From positions 1 to 59,886 of the forward strand of contig NZ_BMZA01000006.1 in the NCBI RefSeq assembly GCF_014652555.1: a DNA stretch of 59,886 nucleotides, read 5' to 3'. The DNA comes from Novosphingobium colocasiae. Its GTDB lineage: Bacteria > Pseudomonadota > Alphaproteobacteria > Sphingomonadales > Sphingomonadaceae. The notes beneath the pieces were generated by a model. That model ran no database searches and was not told the DNA's origin. It was given only the letters and a program-made list of their open reading frames with translations. The number at the start of each line of letters is the position of its first letter. Positions within the stretch are counted from its first letter, which is position 1. The translations under genes and the position numbers were made by a program. Below are positions 8,560 to 18,421 of this stretch, piece after piece.

Positions 8560-9308
8560 TCGATCACGCCCGCATCGCCAGCGCCTTTGCCCATGCCCGC
8601 GATTATGACGGACAGGCGCGGGTGCAGCGCGATGTGGCCGAAGCGTTGGCTGACCGGATCGCCGCCCTTCCCCTGCCGCCGCAGCCGCGCGTGCTCGAAT
8701 TCGGCTGCGGTACCGGTTTCCTGACGCAGGCGCTGATCGCACGCGGGATCGGCGGCCGCTGGCAGGTGACCGATCTGGCCCCAGCGATGGTCGAACGCTG
8801 CAAGGCCCGCGTCGGCGAAGGACCGGAGCGCCGCTTCGCCACCCTCGACGGCGAATACGGCGCGCCCGCCGATGCCCCGTTCGATCTGGTCTGCTCCAGC
8901 CTGGCATTGCAATGGTTCGACGATGGCCCGGCTGCGCTGGCGCGGATGGCGGGCTGGCTGGCGCCCGGCGGGCACTGCCTGGTCACCACGCTGGGGGCTG
9001 GGACATTCCCCGAATGGCGTGCCGCCCATGCCGCCGAGGGGCTGAAAGCCGGCACCCCGACCTTCCCCACCATCGGCGCATTCGCCGCACTGTCCGGCGT
9101 GACCGTTACCACCGCGCTCCACGCCGAACGCCACGCCGATGCGCGCGGGTTCCTGCATGCGCTGAAGGACATCGGTGCCGGGACCGCGCGCGGCAACCAT
9201 CGTCCGCTACCACCCGCAGCGCTGCGCCGGGTGATGCGCCGGTTCGAGGCCGCAGGTGCCATCGCGACATACGAGGTGGTGACCTGCCACCTGCAACGCG
9301 CTACCTGA
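8556..9308 (+). CDS. bioC: Malonyl-ACP O-methyltransferase
   Basis: SAM-dependent methyltransferase of 250 residues with motif [16 protein letters not shown], acidic ribose-binding segment [12 protein letters not shown] and the BioC-like [10 protein letters not shown]. BioC methylates malonyl-ACP so that fatty-acid synthase can build a pimeloyl chain. I chose the GTG at 8556 because it overlaps the hydrolase stop by GTGA and gives the BioC-like N-terminus [18 protein letters not shown]; the frame is open further upstream inside the hydrolase. bioD follows after 7 bases. The assignment rests on motifs and operon context. Confidence 0.9.
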   Translation: MIDHARIASAFAHARDYDGQARVQRDVAEALADRIAALPLPPQPRVLEFGCGTGFLTQALIARGIGGRWQVTDLAPAMVERCKARVGEGPERRFATLDGEYGAPADAPFDLVCSSLALQWFDDGPAALARMAGWLAPGGHCLVTTLGAGTFPEWRAAHAAEGLKAGTPTFPTIGAFAALSGVTVTTALHAERHADARGFLHALKDIGAGTARGNHRPLPPAALRRVMRRFEAAGAIATYEVVTCHLQRAT

Positions 9309-9315
9309 TCGCCCC

Positions 9316-9963
9316 ATGCACGCCACCCCCCGCCCGATCATCGTCACCGTCACCGGCACCGATACCGGTATCGGCAAGACCGTATTCGCTGCTGCGCTGG
9401 CGGGCGCGCTGGGCGGGTTCTACTGGAAACCGGTGCAGGCAGGCATCGACGACGACGGCACCGATGCCGAGCGGGTCGCGCACCTCTCCGGGCTGCCGCG
9501 TGACCATATCTTGCCCGAAGCCTATCGCTTGGCGACACCCTGTTCGCCGCACCGCGCCGCCGAGATCGACGCGGTGACGATTGACCCGGCCCGCCTCGCG
9601 CTTCCGCACGTGGCGGGGCCGCTGGTGGTCGAAGGCGCGGGCGGTGTGCTGGTCCCGCTGTCGCGAAGCCGTACTTATGCCGATCAGTTCGCCGCCTGGG
9701 ACGCGCCGGTGGTGCTGGTGGCGCGAACAGCGCTGGGCACCATCAACCACACGCTGCTGTCGATCGAGGCGCTGCGTGCCCGCCGCGTGCCGCTGCTCGG
9801 CGTCGCCTTCGTCGGCGAGGCGGTGGAGGATAGCGAGGCGACGATCTGCGCCATGGGCGGCGTGCGCCGGCTGGGCCGCCTGCCGCGTCTCAATCCGCTG
9901 ACCCCCGAGACGCTGGCGCAGGCATTCGCGGCCGGCTTTCGAACCGAAGACTTCGCCGCATGA
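9316..9963 (+). CDS. bioD: Dethiobiotin synthetase
   Basis: ATP-dependent carboxylase closing the ureido ring of dethiobiotin. The 215-residue protein starts with the P-loop [17 protein letters not shown] and has the substrate/metal segment [11 protein letters not shown] and YWKPVQAG. Its stop overlaps the bioA start by ATGA, so the two are translated as a pair. Length is normal to slightly short for BioD. Confidence 0.95.
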   Translation: MHATPRPIIVTVTGTDTGIGKTVFAAALAGALGGFYWKPVQAGIDDDGTDAERVAHLSGLPRDHILPEAYRLATPCSPHRAAEIDAVTIDPARLALPHVAGPLVVEGAGGVLVPLSRSRTYADQFAAWDAPVVLVARTALGTINHTLLSIEALRARRVPLLGVAFVGEAVEDSEATICAMGGVRRLGRLPRLNPLTPETLAQAFAAGFRTEDFAA

Positions 9964-11210
9964 GTTCGGCGATCTGGCACCCGTTCACCCAGCACGGCCT
10001 GGGCGAGGCGATCCCCAACGTCACGCACGGCGAAGGCGCGCTGCTGCACACCGCTGACGGCCGCCGCTTCATCGATGCGATCTCGTCCTGGTGGGTCACC
10101 ACGCACGGCCACTGCCACCCCGCGATCATGGCCGCGATCGCCGCGCAGGCGCAGAGGCTCGATCAGGTGATCTTCGCCGGCTGGACGCACGAACCCGCCG
10201 AACAGGTCGCCGCCGGGCTGCGCGCGCTGATGCCCGAGAGCCTGACCCGGGTGTTCTTTTCCGACAGCGGATCGACCGCCGTCGAAGTCGCACTCAAAAT
10301 GGCGCTGGGTTACTGGCACTGGAATGGGGGCAAGCGCCATCGCGTGATCGTGATGGAGCACAGCTACCATGGCGATACCATCGGCGCGATGTCGATCGGC
10401 GCGCGCGGCGTGTTCAACGCGCCTTACGATCCGCTGCTGTTCGATGTGGCGCGCATTCCGTTCCCGGCGGCGGGGCGCGAACAGGCCACGCTCGACGCGC
10501 TCGAAGCGCTGTGCCGGCAGCCCGATGCCGCCGCGCTGATCGTCGAGCCGCTGGTGCTGGGCGCGGGCGGCATGCTGGTCTACCCGGCCGAAACCCTGCG
10601 CGCGATGCAGGCCATCTGCGCAAAAACCGGGGTGCTGTTCATCGCCGATGAGGTGATGACCGGATGGGGCCGCACCGGCACCCTCCTGGCCTGCGAACAG
10701 GCCGGGATCGTCCCCGATATCCTGTGCCTGTCCAAAGGGCTGACCGGTGGATCGATGCCGCTGGCGGTGACCATGGCCAGCGAGCCGATCTGGGAGGCGC
10801 ACCTATCGACCGACCGGGCAAGGATGTTCTTCCATTCCTCCAGCTACACCGCCAACCCGATCGCCTGTGCGGCGGCAGCCGCCAACCTCGCCCTGTGGCG
10901 CGAGGAACCGGTGCTCGATCGGGTGGCGGCGCTGGCCCGCAAGCAGGGCGAATGGATGGCAAAACTGGCAGATTTTTGCCACTTCTCCAACCCGCGCCAG
11001 TGCGGCACGATTGCGGCGATAGACCTCAACACCGATCGCCCCGGCTACATGAACGACCTTGCGCCCCGCCTCATGGCGTTCTTCGCCGAGCGCGGCGTGC
11101 TGCTGCGGCCACTGGGCAATACCGTCTACGTCATGCCGCCCTACTGCATCACCGACGATCAACTGGCGGACGTGTGGAACGCCATCGGCGAGGCGGTCAT
11201 CAGTTTCTGA
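9960..11210 (+). CDS. bioA: Adenosylmethionine-8-amino-7-oxononanoate aminotransferase
   Basis: Class III PLP aminotransferase (416 residues) converting 8-amino-7-oxononanoate to 7,8-diaminononanoate using SAM as amino donor. Diagnostic IWHPFTQH N-terminus, [33 protein letters not shown] and the PLP lysine in [10 protein letters not shown] (about residue 259). Last gene of the cluster; translationally coupled to bioD by a 4-base overlap. bioB, needed for the final sulphur insertion, is not in this window. Confidence 0.96.
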   Translation: MSSAIWHPFTQHGLGEAIPNVTHGEGALLHTADGRRFIDAISSWWVTTHGHCHPAIMAAIAAQAQRLDQVIFAGWTHEPAEQVAAGLRALMPESLTRVFFSDSGSTAVEVALKMALGYWHWNGGKRHRVIVMEHSYHGDTIGAMSIGARGVFNAPYDPLLFDVARIPFPAAGREQATLDALEALCRQPDAAALIVEPLVLGAGGMLVYPAETLRAMQAICAKTGVLFIADEVMTGWGRTGTLLACEQAGIVPDILCLSKGLTGGSMPLAVTMASEPIWEAHLSTDRARMFFHSSSYTANPIACAAAAANLALWREEPVLDRVAALARKQGEWMAKLADFCHFSNPRQCGTIAAIDLNTDRPGYMNDLAPRLMAFFAERGVLLRPLGNTVYVMPPYCITDDQLADVWNAIGEAVISF

Positions 11211-11311
11211 TACCGGGAGCCCCTTCTCCGGACCCACGCCTTTTGATCGTCATTGCGAAACCGCGAAGTGGTTGAAGCAAAGACAAAGACGGGGGATACC
11301 TGCCTTTCGCC

Positions 11312-12085
11312 TCAGCGCGCCTCGATCAGCAGGACGTCGATCGTGAATGACCCGTCCGGTTCGATCGCGAAGTGATCGGCCACCTCGCGCGGGGCGTCGG
11401 TCTGGAGCGCGCGGATCGCGGCACGGTTTACCGTGCTGGTGCGCATGCGATCGGTCCAGTCGGCGAAATCCATGCGCAGCCGCGAGGGCACCATCGCCTC
11501 CACCGCGAAGCCCGTCATCTCCAGCATGGTGAGCCACTGCGCCGCGCTGTAATCGCGCACGTGGCTGGTATCGCGCAGCAGTTCGACCGCCTGCAGGTGG
11601 GAATCGGCCGGAGCCGGGCCGGGGGCGACGACATCGACGAACGTGGCCGGGGCCCCGCGCTGCAGCACCCGGCGCGCTTCGCGCAGGCCGCCCGGCGCAT
11701 CGCGCCAGTGATGTGTCGAAAAGCGGCAGGCCAGCATGTCGAACGCGCCATCGGCAAAAGGCAGCGCCTCGGCCGCGGCACCGGTGGTTTCGATGTTGCC
11801 GAGGCTGCGGCGCGCTGCCTCGACCTCCACCTGCTCCAGCATCGCCGCCGACAGGTCGCAGGCCACGACGCTGCCGGCATGGGGGGCCATGGCATAGGCG
11901 ACATGACCACCCCCCGCCCCCAGATCGAGCGCACGGACCGGGCGCGCGGCGGCGGCGCGGGCGGCGATCCGGTCGAGATCGGCACCGGAGGCATGCACCG
12001 CGCTGGTGACATAGCGGGCACCAACGCTGCCGAAACGGCTGTCGGCCAGGCTGTGCTGGGACGGATGGGGGGACGGGGTGGTCAT
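11312..12085 (-). CDS. Class I SAM-dependent methyltransferase
   Basis: A 257-residue methyltransferase with motif I ALDLGAGGGHVAYAM, acidic VACDLSAAM, and the UbiE/ArsM-like AEALPFADGAFDMLACRFSTHHW. The start at 12085 has an excellent ribosome-binding site (AAGGAGAACCGCA). It is divergent from an MmyB-type regulator across an 80-base gap, so that regulator probably controls it. Substrate unknown; it resembles the many small-molecule methyltransferases (Methyltransf_11) and need not belong to biotin synthesis despite proximity to bioA. Confidence 0.85.
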   Translation of the reverse strand: MTTPSPHPSQHSLADSRFGSVGARYVTSAVHASGADLDRIAARAAAARPVRALDLGAGGGHVAYAMAPHAGSVVACDLSAAMLEQVEVEAARRSLGNIETTGAAAEALPFADGAFDMLACRFSTHHWRDAPGGLREARRVLQRGAPATFVDVVAPGPAPADSHLQAVELLRDTSHVRDYSAAQWLTMLEMTGFAVEAMVPSRLRMDFADWTDRMRTSTVNRAAIRALQTDAPREVADHFAIEPDGSFTIDVLLIEAR

Positions 12086-12124
12086 TGCGGTTCTCCTTGG
12101 ACATCCTGATGCCTTCGCCATAAG

Positions 12125-12157
12125 CCTGTTACAATGGACCAAGTTATCCTGTTATAA
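12125..12157. promoter_or_regulatory. Direct repeat CCTGTTAYAA, possible operator
   Basis: The decamers CCTGTTACAA (12125-12134) and CCTGTTATAA (12148-12157) are nearly identical and spaced 23 bases apart, two helical turns, in the gap between divergent genes. This spacing suits binding of a dimeric HTH regulator on one DNA face. The adjacent XRE/MmyB gene is the obvious candidate for autoregulation and control of the methyltransferase. Inference only. Confidence 0.45.
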
Positions 12158-12165
12158 GCGCACCC

Positions 12166-12954
12166 ATGCCGTCAGACGAACAACGCCGCATGCTGGGCGC
12201 CTTCGTGCGCGCCCGGCGCGAAGGGATGGCCCCGCAGGGTCCGTCCCGCCGCCGCCGCACCCCCGGCCTGCGCCGCGAGGAGCTGGCGCAGAGCGCCGGG
12301 ATCGGCACCACCTGGATCGCCTGGATCGAACAGGGCCGTGACATCCGCCCCGCCGCCGAAACGCTCTCGCGCCTCGCCCGTGCCCTGTGCCTCTCTGCCG
12401 GAGAGCGGGACTATCTGTTCGCGCTGGCCGGGCGCGGCGATCCCGAGCGTGCTCCGGCCGGCCCCGGCAGCGATGCCCCGGCGGCGCTGGCGGTTGCCGC
12501 AGGGGCGCTGCAGTGGCCGGCCTATGTGCTCGATCCCGCGTGGTCGGTCTGCGCCCCGAACGCGGCGGCGCGAGCGTTGTTCGTCGGCCTGTTCGACCCT
12601 TCGTCCAGCCCGCCCAATCTCCTGCGTTACGTCTTCACCCATCCCGCCGCGCGCACGCTGCTGCCGGACTGGGGGGTGCGGGCGCAGCGGGTGCTGGCCG
12701 AATTTCGCCGCGACTACGGCCGCGCCATGGGCGATCCGCGCGTGGCCGCGACGGTGGACTGGCTGCTCGCCCATAGCGACGCCTTTCGCGAGAGCTGGCA
12801 CGGGCAGGATGTGCAGGCCCACGATGGCGGCCCGCGCGCATTCCTTCATCCCGAGCGCGGCCTGCTCCATTTCACCCAGCACACCCTGACCGGGGCCGAG
12901 CGCGACGATTTCCGGCTGGTGTTCCTTCAGCCGCTGGAGCAGCCGCTTCAGTAA
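12166..12954 (+). CDS. XRE-family regulator with MmyB-like ligand-binding domain
   Basis: The 262-residue protein has the N-terminal HTH signature RRTPGLRREELAQSAGIGTTWIAWIEQGR (split here: RRTPGLRREELAQ and TWIAWIEQGR) followed by an MmyB-type domain containing WSVCAPNAAARALF, NLLRYVFTHPAARTLLPDW and the C-terminal HPERGLLHFTQHTL. This family is cytoplasmic and often fatty-acid- or ligand-responsive, regulating a divergent enzyme gene, which here is a methyltransferase. Its last 7 bases overlap the convergent map gene (12948-12954). Confidence 0.9.
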   Translation: MPSDEQRRMLGAFVRARREGMAPQGPSRRRRTPGLRREELAQSAGIGTTWIAWIEQGRDIRPAAETLSRLARALCLSAGERDYLFALAGRGDPERAPAGPGSDAPAALAVAAGALQWPAYVLDPAWSVCAPNAAARALFVGLFDPSSSPPNLLRYVFTHPAARTLLPDWGVRAQRVLAEFRRDYGRAMGDPRVAATVDWLLAHSDAFRESWHGQDVQAHDGGPRAFLHPERGLLHFTQHTLTGAERDDFRLVFLQPLEQPLQ

Positions 12955-13775
12955 GGCGGCTTGTGCAGCCCGGCGGGGCTCTGCGTGAAGATTTCGCAGC
13001 CGTCCTCGGTGATGCCGATCGAATGTTCGAACTGGGCAGACAGCGACTTGTCGCGGGTGACCGCCGTCCAGCCGTCGGACAGCATCTTCACCGGCGGTTT
13101 GCCGAGGTTGATCATCGGCTCGATGGTGAAGAACATCCCCGGCTTGATCAGCGGTCCGGTGCCGGCGCGTCCGGCGTGGACCACTTCGGGGGCGTCGTGG
13201 AACAACCGGCCGAGACCATGACCGCAGAATTCGCGGACCACGCCATAGCGCTGCTTTTCGGCATGGGCCTGGATCGCCGCGCCGATATCACCGATGCGGT
13301 TGCCCGGCTTTGCCATCCCGATGCCGATCATCAGGCACTCGTATGTGATATCGACCAGCCGCCGCGCCTTGAGCGCGACATCGCCGACCAGATACATCCG
13401 GCTCGAATCGCCGTGCCAGCCATCGAGCAGCGGCGTCACGTCGACATTGATGATGTCGCCGTCCTTGAGGTACTTCTCGCCCGGAATGCCGTGGCAGACC
13501 ACGTGGTTGATCGAGGTGCAGCACGAATGGGCATAGCCGCGATAGCCCATGGTGGCGGGCACCGCACCGCCGGCCAGCGTCATTTCGCGCACTTTGTCGT
13601 CGATTTCGGCGGTCGTCACGCCGGGGACGATCATCGGCGTGATGGCGTCAAGGATCTCGGCGGCCAGCCGCCCGGCGCGGCGCATGCCTTCGAATGCCTC
13701 GGGCCCGTGGAGCTTGATCGTGCCGTCGCGCAGCACGGTTTCATCGGCGGAATCAACGATCTGGTATTCGGTCAT
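12948..13775 (-). CDS. map: Type I methionine aminopeptidase
   Basis: Removes the initiator Met from nascent proteins. The 275-residue product carries the five metal ligands in their usual settings: Asp in INVDVT, Asp in HGDSSRMY, His in CGHGLGRLFHDAP, Glu in FTIEPMI and Glu in SAQFEHSIGIT, plus the catalytic-site His in YAHSCCTSINHVVCHGIPG. Start MTEYQIVDS at 13775; an in-frame upstream start at 13835 has no family support. Downstream of a lipoprotein gene (37-base gap) and convergent with the MmyB-type regulator. Confidence 0.96.
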   Translation of the reverse strand: MTEYQIVDSADETVLRDGTIKLHGPEAFEGMRRAGRLAAEILDAITPMIVPGVTTAEIDDKVREMTLAGGAVPATMGYRGYAHSCCTSINHVVCHGIPGEKYLKDGDIINVDVTPLLDGWHGDSSRMYLVGDVALKARRLVDITYECLMIGIGMAKPGNRIGDIGAAIQAHAEKQRYGVVREFCGHGLGRLFHDAPEVVHAGRAGTGPLIKPGMFFTIEPMINLGKPPVKMLSDGWTAVTRDKSLSAQFEHSIGITEDGCEIFTQSPAGLHKPPY

Positions 13776-13812
13776 CGCGCCGACATAGCGAGTTTGCGTC
13801 TGAATTGCGAGA

Positions 13813-14634
13813 TCATCGCAACACCGAGAATGCACCGCGATATTGCGGCTTGAGCGCGGCCATCACTTTGTCGCTCACCGGCAGCGTCACTTCATAGCTG
13901 CCTTCGGCATATGGCCCCGCCTCATACGGCGCGATCAGGAAGCCGATACGGTCGAAGGTGCGATGGTTTGAGGAGCCCAGGATCACCGTCTGCGCCACCG
14001 GATCGATGCACTCGGTGAACATCTCGCCACTGGCCCGATCGACCGGCGCGCCCCGCCGCTTGGCGCGTTCCTTGTCGAGCGCGGCACAGAACGCGCTCTG
14101 CGTCGCGCTGCGCAATGCCTCTTTCGAGGTGAACAGGTCGAGCGGCTGGCGCGCGGCCCCGGCGGACTTGTCCCACAGCAGCGTATCGGGAACCGCCATG
14201 CCGTGCGCGCCGCCGGTGTACGTGGCGATCTCGGCCGAGAGCGAGAGCCAGTCGGGCAGGTCGGTGACGACTTGCCAGGTGGCATCGTAATAGTGGGGGT
14301 TGAAGGGATAGCCGTCGGTCTTGGCGCTCTTGCTGTCTTCGCGCGCGGTATCGGTCGCTTCGCTGCGGGCGGCGGCGAGCTGCTTGTCGAGCTGCGCCTT
14401 GAGCGCGGGGATCGCCGCCGCCGCGCCCGGATAGGCGAACGAGAATTCCAGGAGGTCGCTCTTCTCCGCGACCTTGACCGCAGCCGCCGCCGGTGCCGGT
14501 GGCGCTGCGGGTTCGGGCACGGCAGCGGCGGTTTCGGTTGCCGCAGCCGTGCTGCCGCCCGCCGAGGGCGCAGTGCCGCCGCCGCAGGACGCAGCCATCA
14601 GGGCCGCTGCCAGGATCCATCCGCCATTGCGCAT
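13813..14634 (-). CDS. DUF3298/RsiV-like lipoprotein
   Basis: The 273-residue precursor starts at 14634 behind AGGAAAATGCG. Its signal peptide ends in a lipobox ALMAASC, so the mature protein should be lipid-anchored. A low-complexity Ala/Pro/Thr linker (about residues 24-55) precedes a domain with YTGGAHG and PLDLFTSKEALRSA, features of the DUF4163/DUF3298 fold found in RsiV, the anti-sigma factor that binds lysozyme, and in other envelope proteins. No cytoplasmic anti-sigma domain is present, so it is not itself an anti-sigma factor. Envelope ligand binding is the likely role. Confidence 0.8.
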   Translation of the reverse strand: MRNGGWILAAALMAASCGGGTAPSAGGSTAAATETAAAVPEPAAPPAPAAAAVKVAEKSDLLEFSFAYPGAAAAIPALKAQLDKQLAAARSEATDTAREDSKSAKTDGYPFNPHYYDATWQVVTDLPDWLSLSAEIATYTGGAHGMAVPDTLLWDKSAGAARQPLDLFTSKEALRSATQSAFCAALDKERAKRRGAPVDRASGEMFTECIDPVAQTVILGSSNHRTFDRIGFLIAPYEAGPYAEGSYEVTLPVSDKVMAALKPQYRGAFSVLR

Positions 14635-14681
14635 CGCATTTTCCTCTCGCCTTGCTGCCATCCAAGGTAGAGAGTGCGGCC

Positions 14682-16082
<1,401 letters not shown>

Positions 16083-16096
16083 CTTGCGAAACCGCC

Positions 16097-16525
16097 ATGC
16101 CCCAGCTAAGCGCGCCCATCTTTTGCTTCGGAGACCTGACCGCGTTGGCCCTTGAGGATTCGCATATCCGCCCTGCTGTGAACGCCGGGCCTGCCCGGAT
16201 CGACGGCATGCTCGCGATGACCGGTCCCAGCGCGAAGGCGGAACCGGGCCACTTGCCCGTGCGCGGCGATCTGGCCCACATCAAGCTCGCCGGTATCTGC
16301 TTCGTCCCGCACTATGCGGTGCCGATGCCGCACGCGCTCTCGGTGCCGAGCGGCCTGCTTGCCGCCGCGCGAACCGATGCGGCACAGATCTGCGAACTTC
16401 CTGCGGGCACGGTGTTCAACGTGCTCGACATCGCCGGTGGCTGGGCCTGGGGCCAGGAGGGCGAGGACGGCTTTGTCGGCTACCTGCCGATGGCGGTGCT
16501 GATCGCTGACGGCAGCACCGCATGA
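16097..16525 (+). CDS. Small SH3-like protein, probable NlpC/P60 N-terminal domain without the peptidase
   Basis: A 142-residue product beginning MPQLSAPIFCFGDL, with LPVRGDLAHIKLAG and a C-terminal bacterial SH3-like stretch (ELPAGTVFNVLDIAGGWAWGQ, split as ELPAGTVFNVLDIA and GGWAWGQ; then GFVGYLP). These segments resemble the N-terminal part of alphaproteobacterial C40 (NlpC/P60) peptidases, which often lie beside an M17 gene, but no catalytic Cys-His domain follows: the frame stops and argC starts with an ATGA overlap. It is either a genuine stand-alone domain or the remnant of a C40 peptidase. Start ATG at 16097. Confidence 0.65.
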   Translation: MPQLSAPIFCFGDLTALALEDSHIRPAVNAGPARIDGMLAMTGPSAKAEPGHLPVRGDLAHIKLAGICFVPHYAVPMPHALSVPSGLLAAARTDAAQICELPAGTVFNVLDIAGGWAWGQEGEDGFVGYLPMAVLIADGSTA

Positions 16526-17457
16526 CCGCCAGCGTCTTCATCGACGGCGCGGCCGGCACCACCGGGCTTGAAATCGCCGAAAGGCTGGCGGGTCGTTCCG
16601 AATTCACGATGATCGCGCTCGACGACGAGCGGCGCAAGGACGATGCCGCCCGCGCCGAGGCGATCAACGACGCCGACTTTATCATTCTGTGCCTGCCCGA
16701 TGATGCCGCGCGCGAGGCGGTGGCGATGATCCGCAACGATCGCACCCGCGTCATCGATGCCTCCACCGCGCACCGCACCGCGATCGGCTGGACTTACGGC
16801 TTCCCCGAGGCGGTCGGCCGCGAAACCGTCGCCAACGCCCGGCGGGTGAGCAATCCCGGCTGTTATCCCACCGGCTTCATCGCCCTGCTGCGGCCGCTGG
16901 TCGCCGCCGGGCTGCTGCCGGCATCCTGGCCCTATGTCTGCCATGCGACGTCGGGCTATTCGGGCGGCGGCAAGGCGCTGATCGCCCGCTTCGAGGACGA
17001 TACCGACATCGCCTATCGCGCCTATGGCCTGGGCATGGGGCACAAGCACGTGCCCGAAATGCAGGTCCACACCGGCCTTGCCCTGGCCCCGCTGTTCGCC
17101 CCCGCCGTGGTGGCAGCGCATCGCGGCATGATCGTCGAAGCCCCGCTTCATCTGGAAGCAATGCGGGCGGGGGGACACCAGGCCGCCGCGCCCGACGTGC
17201 TGCGCGCCGCGCTTGTGGAGTGCTACGCCGGCAGCCCGATCGTGCGTGTCGAAGAGGATAAGCCGGACGAATTGCTGATGCGCGCATCGATGGAGCCCAA
17301 CGATGCGCTGGTGCTGCGGGTGTTCGGGGCGAAGGACGGCTCGCAAGCCCGGCTGATCGCCACGCTCGACAATCTCGGCAAGGGTGCCAGCGGTGCTGCA
17401 GTGCAGAACCTGAACCTCATGGCCGGGCTCGACGAGACCGCCGGCCTGCGTCTCTGA
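16522..17457 (+). CDS. argC: N-acetyl-gamma-glutamyl-phosphate reductase, short form
   Basis: Third enzyme of arginine synthesis, reducing N-acetylglutamyl phosphate with NADPH. At 311 residues this is the type 2 (short) ArgC. Visible: nucleotide-binding FIDGAAGTTGLEIAERL, catalytic Cys in RVSNPGCYPTGF (about residue 114), SGYSGGGKALI and GHKHVPEM. ATG overlaps the stop of the preceding SH3-like gene (ATGA). A strong terminator follows at 17559-17601. Confidence 0.95.
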   Translation: MTASVFIDGAAGTTGLEIAERLAGRSEFTMIALDDERRKDDAARAEAINDADFIILCLPDDAAREAVAMIRNDRTRVIDASTAHRTAIGWTYGFPEAVGRETVANARRVSNPGCYPTGFIALLRPLVAAGLLPASWPYVCHATSGYSGGGKALIARFEDDTDIAYRAYGLGMGHKHVPEMQVHTGLALAPLFAPAVVAAHRGMIVEAPLHLEAMRAGGHQAAAPDVLRAALVECYAGSPIVRVEEDKPDELLMRASMEPNDALVLRVFGAKDGSQARLIATLDNLGKGASGAAVQNLNLMAGLDETAGLRL

Positions 17458-17461
17458 CCCT

Positions 17462-17533
17462 ACGCGCACTCGCCCGAGGCCGATCGCACGAACCGCGACT
17501 CGACGCCGGGAACCGATTCGCGTGAGTGCGCGT
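17462..17533. repeat. 10-bp perfect inverted repeat, 52-base spacer
   Basis: ACGCGCACTC at 17462-17471 is exactly reversed at 17524-17533 (GAGTGCGCGT). It lies immediately after argC, ahead of the terminator. It could extend the 3'-end structure of the argC transcript or be an operator; no protein can be named. Confidence 0.5.
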
Positions 17534-17558
17534 TACTCCATCGATACCCCCTGACTTC

Positions 17559-17601
17559 AACGGCCCCGCCGCCCCCGAATGGGCAGCGCGGGCCGTTTTT
17601 T
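17559..17601 (+). terminator. Rho-independent terminator after argC
   Basis: AACGGCCC (17559-17566) pairs with GGGCCGTT (from about 17590) across a GC-rich loop and is followed by a T run (GGGCCGTTTTTT). It closes the argC transcript and insulates the glnB promoter. Confidence 0.75.
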
Positions 17602-17728
17602 CGTGCCGGGCCGCAACTTGCCCAAATAACGGGCAGCGCCTGCCTGATTATTGACCAGCACACTTTGCCGAAGCGCCGAATTCCGCATTCCGAAGCCCCG
17701 GACGATTTCCGGAATCAGCGATTCCGGG

Positions 17729-17749
17729 CTTTTCGCAAGTGCGCAAAAG
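17729..17749. promoter_or_regulatory. Imperfect palindrome upstream of the glnB promoter
   Basis: CTTTTCGC and GCGCAAAAG flank AAGT in this 21-base palindrome, about 25 bases upstream of the -24 element. Its position and GC-containing half-sites make it a candidate enhancer-binding protein site, but it is closer to the promoter than usual NtrC sites and matches the NtrC consensus only loosely. Confidence 0.3.
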
Positions 17750-17770
17750 TCCTACGAAGACGTTTACCCC

Positions 17771-17788
17771 GTTGGCACGATTCTTGAT
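17771..17788 (+). promoter_or_regulatory. Sigma-54 (RpoN) promoter of glnB-glnA
   Basis: TTGGCACGATTCTTGAT matches the sigma-54 consensus TGGCACG-N4-TTGCW except the last GC, with exact spacing (TGGCACG 17773-17779, TTG 17784-17786). Transcription should start near 17800, giving a leader of about 90 bases before glnB. This places glnB-glnA under nitrogen (NtrC-type) control, as in other Alphaproteobacteria. The four-base spacer plus the last G of TGGCACG forms a GATTC (GANTC) site. Confidence 0.75.
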
Positions 17789-17884
17789 GGGGTTCGCTGG
17801 AGAGTTTGATTGGAAGCGACCGATGGCCTGCCGCGCAAAGGGCATCGGATGCCGGAACCAGTCAGGACAAGGTCAGGGGTCTAA

Positions 17885-18229
<345 letters not shown>

Positions 18230-18236
18230 TTTTTCC

Positions 18237-18275
18237 GATGCCACACGGCATGGTGCGACCATGCCGGGCGGCATC
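18237..18275 (+). promoter_or_regulatory. Two-part hairpin between glnB and glnA
   Basis: CGGCATGGT (18246-18254) and ACCATGCCG (18258-18266) form a perfect 9-bp stem with a GCG loop; an outer stem GATGCC (18237-18242)/GGCATC (18270-18275) encloses it. No T run follows, so it is more likely an RNA-processing or stability element that sets different glnB and glnA levels than a terminator. Confidence 0.65.
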
Positions 18276-18421
18276 GCCTAACGGTTGCTTTCCTGCCGGA
18301 CGTTGCTTGCGCCGGGCCGGGAAGTCAGGGACCGCCGGCACGGGGGGCCGGATCCGTCCCGCAAGTCTTCCACCCCTAGTCACCTTCGTTCGTGAAGGGT
18401 CAACTCTGGAGAACCATGCTA

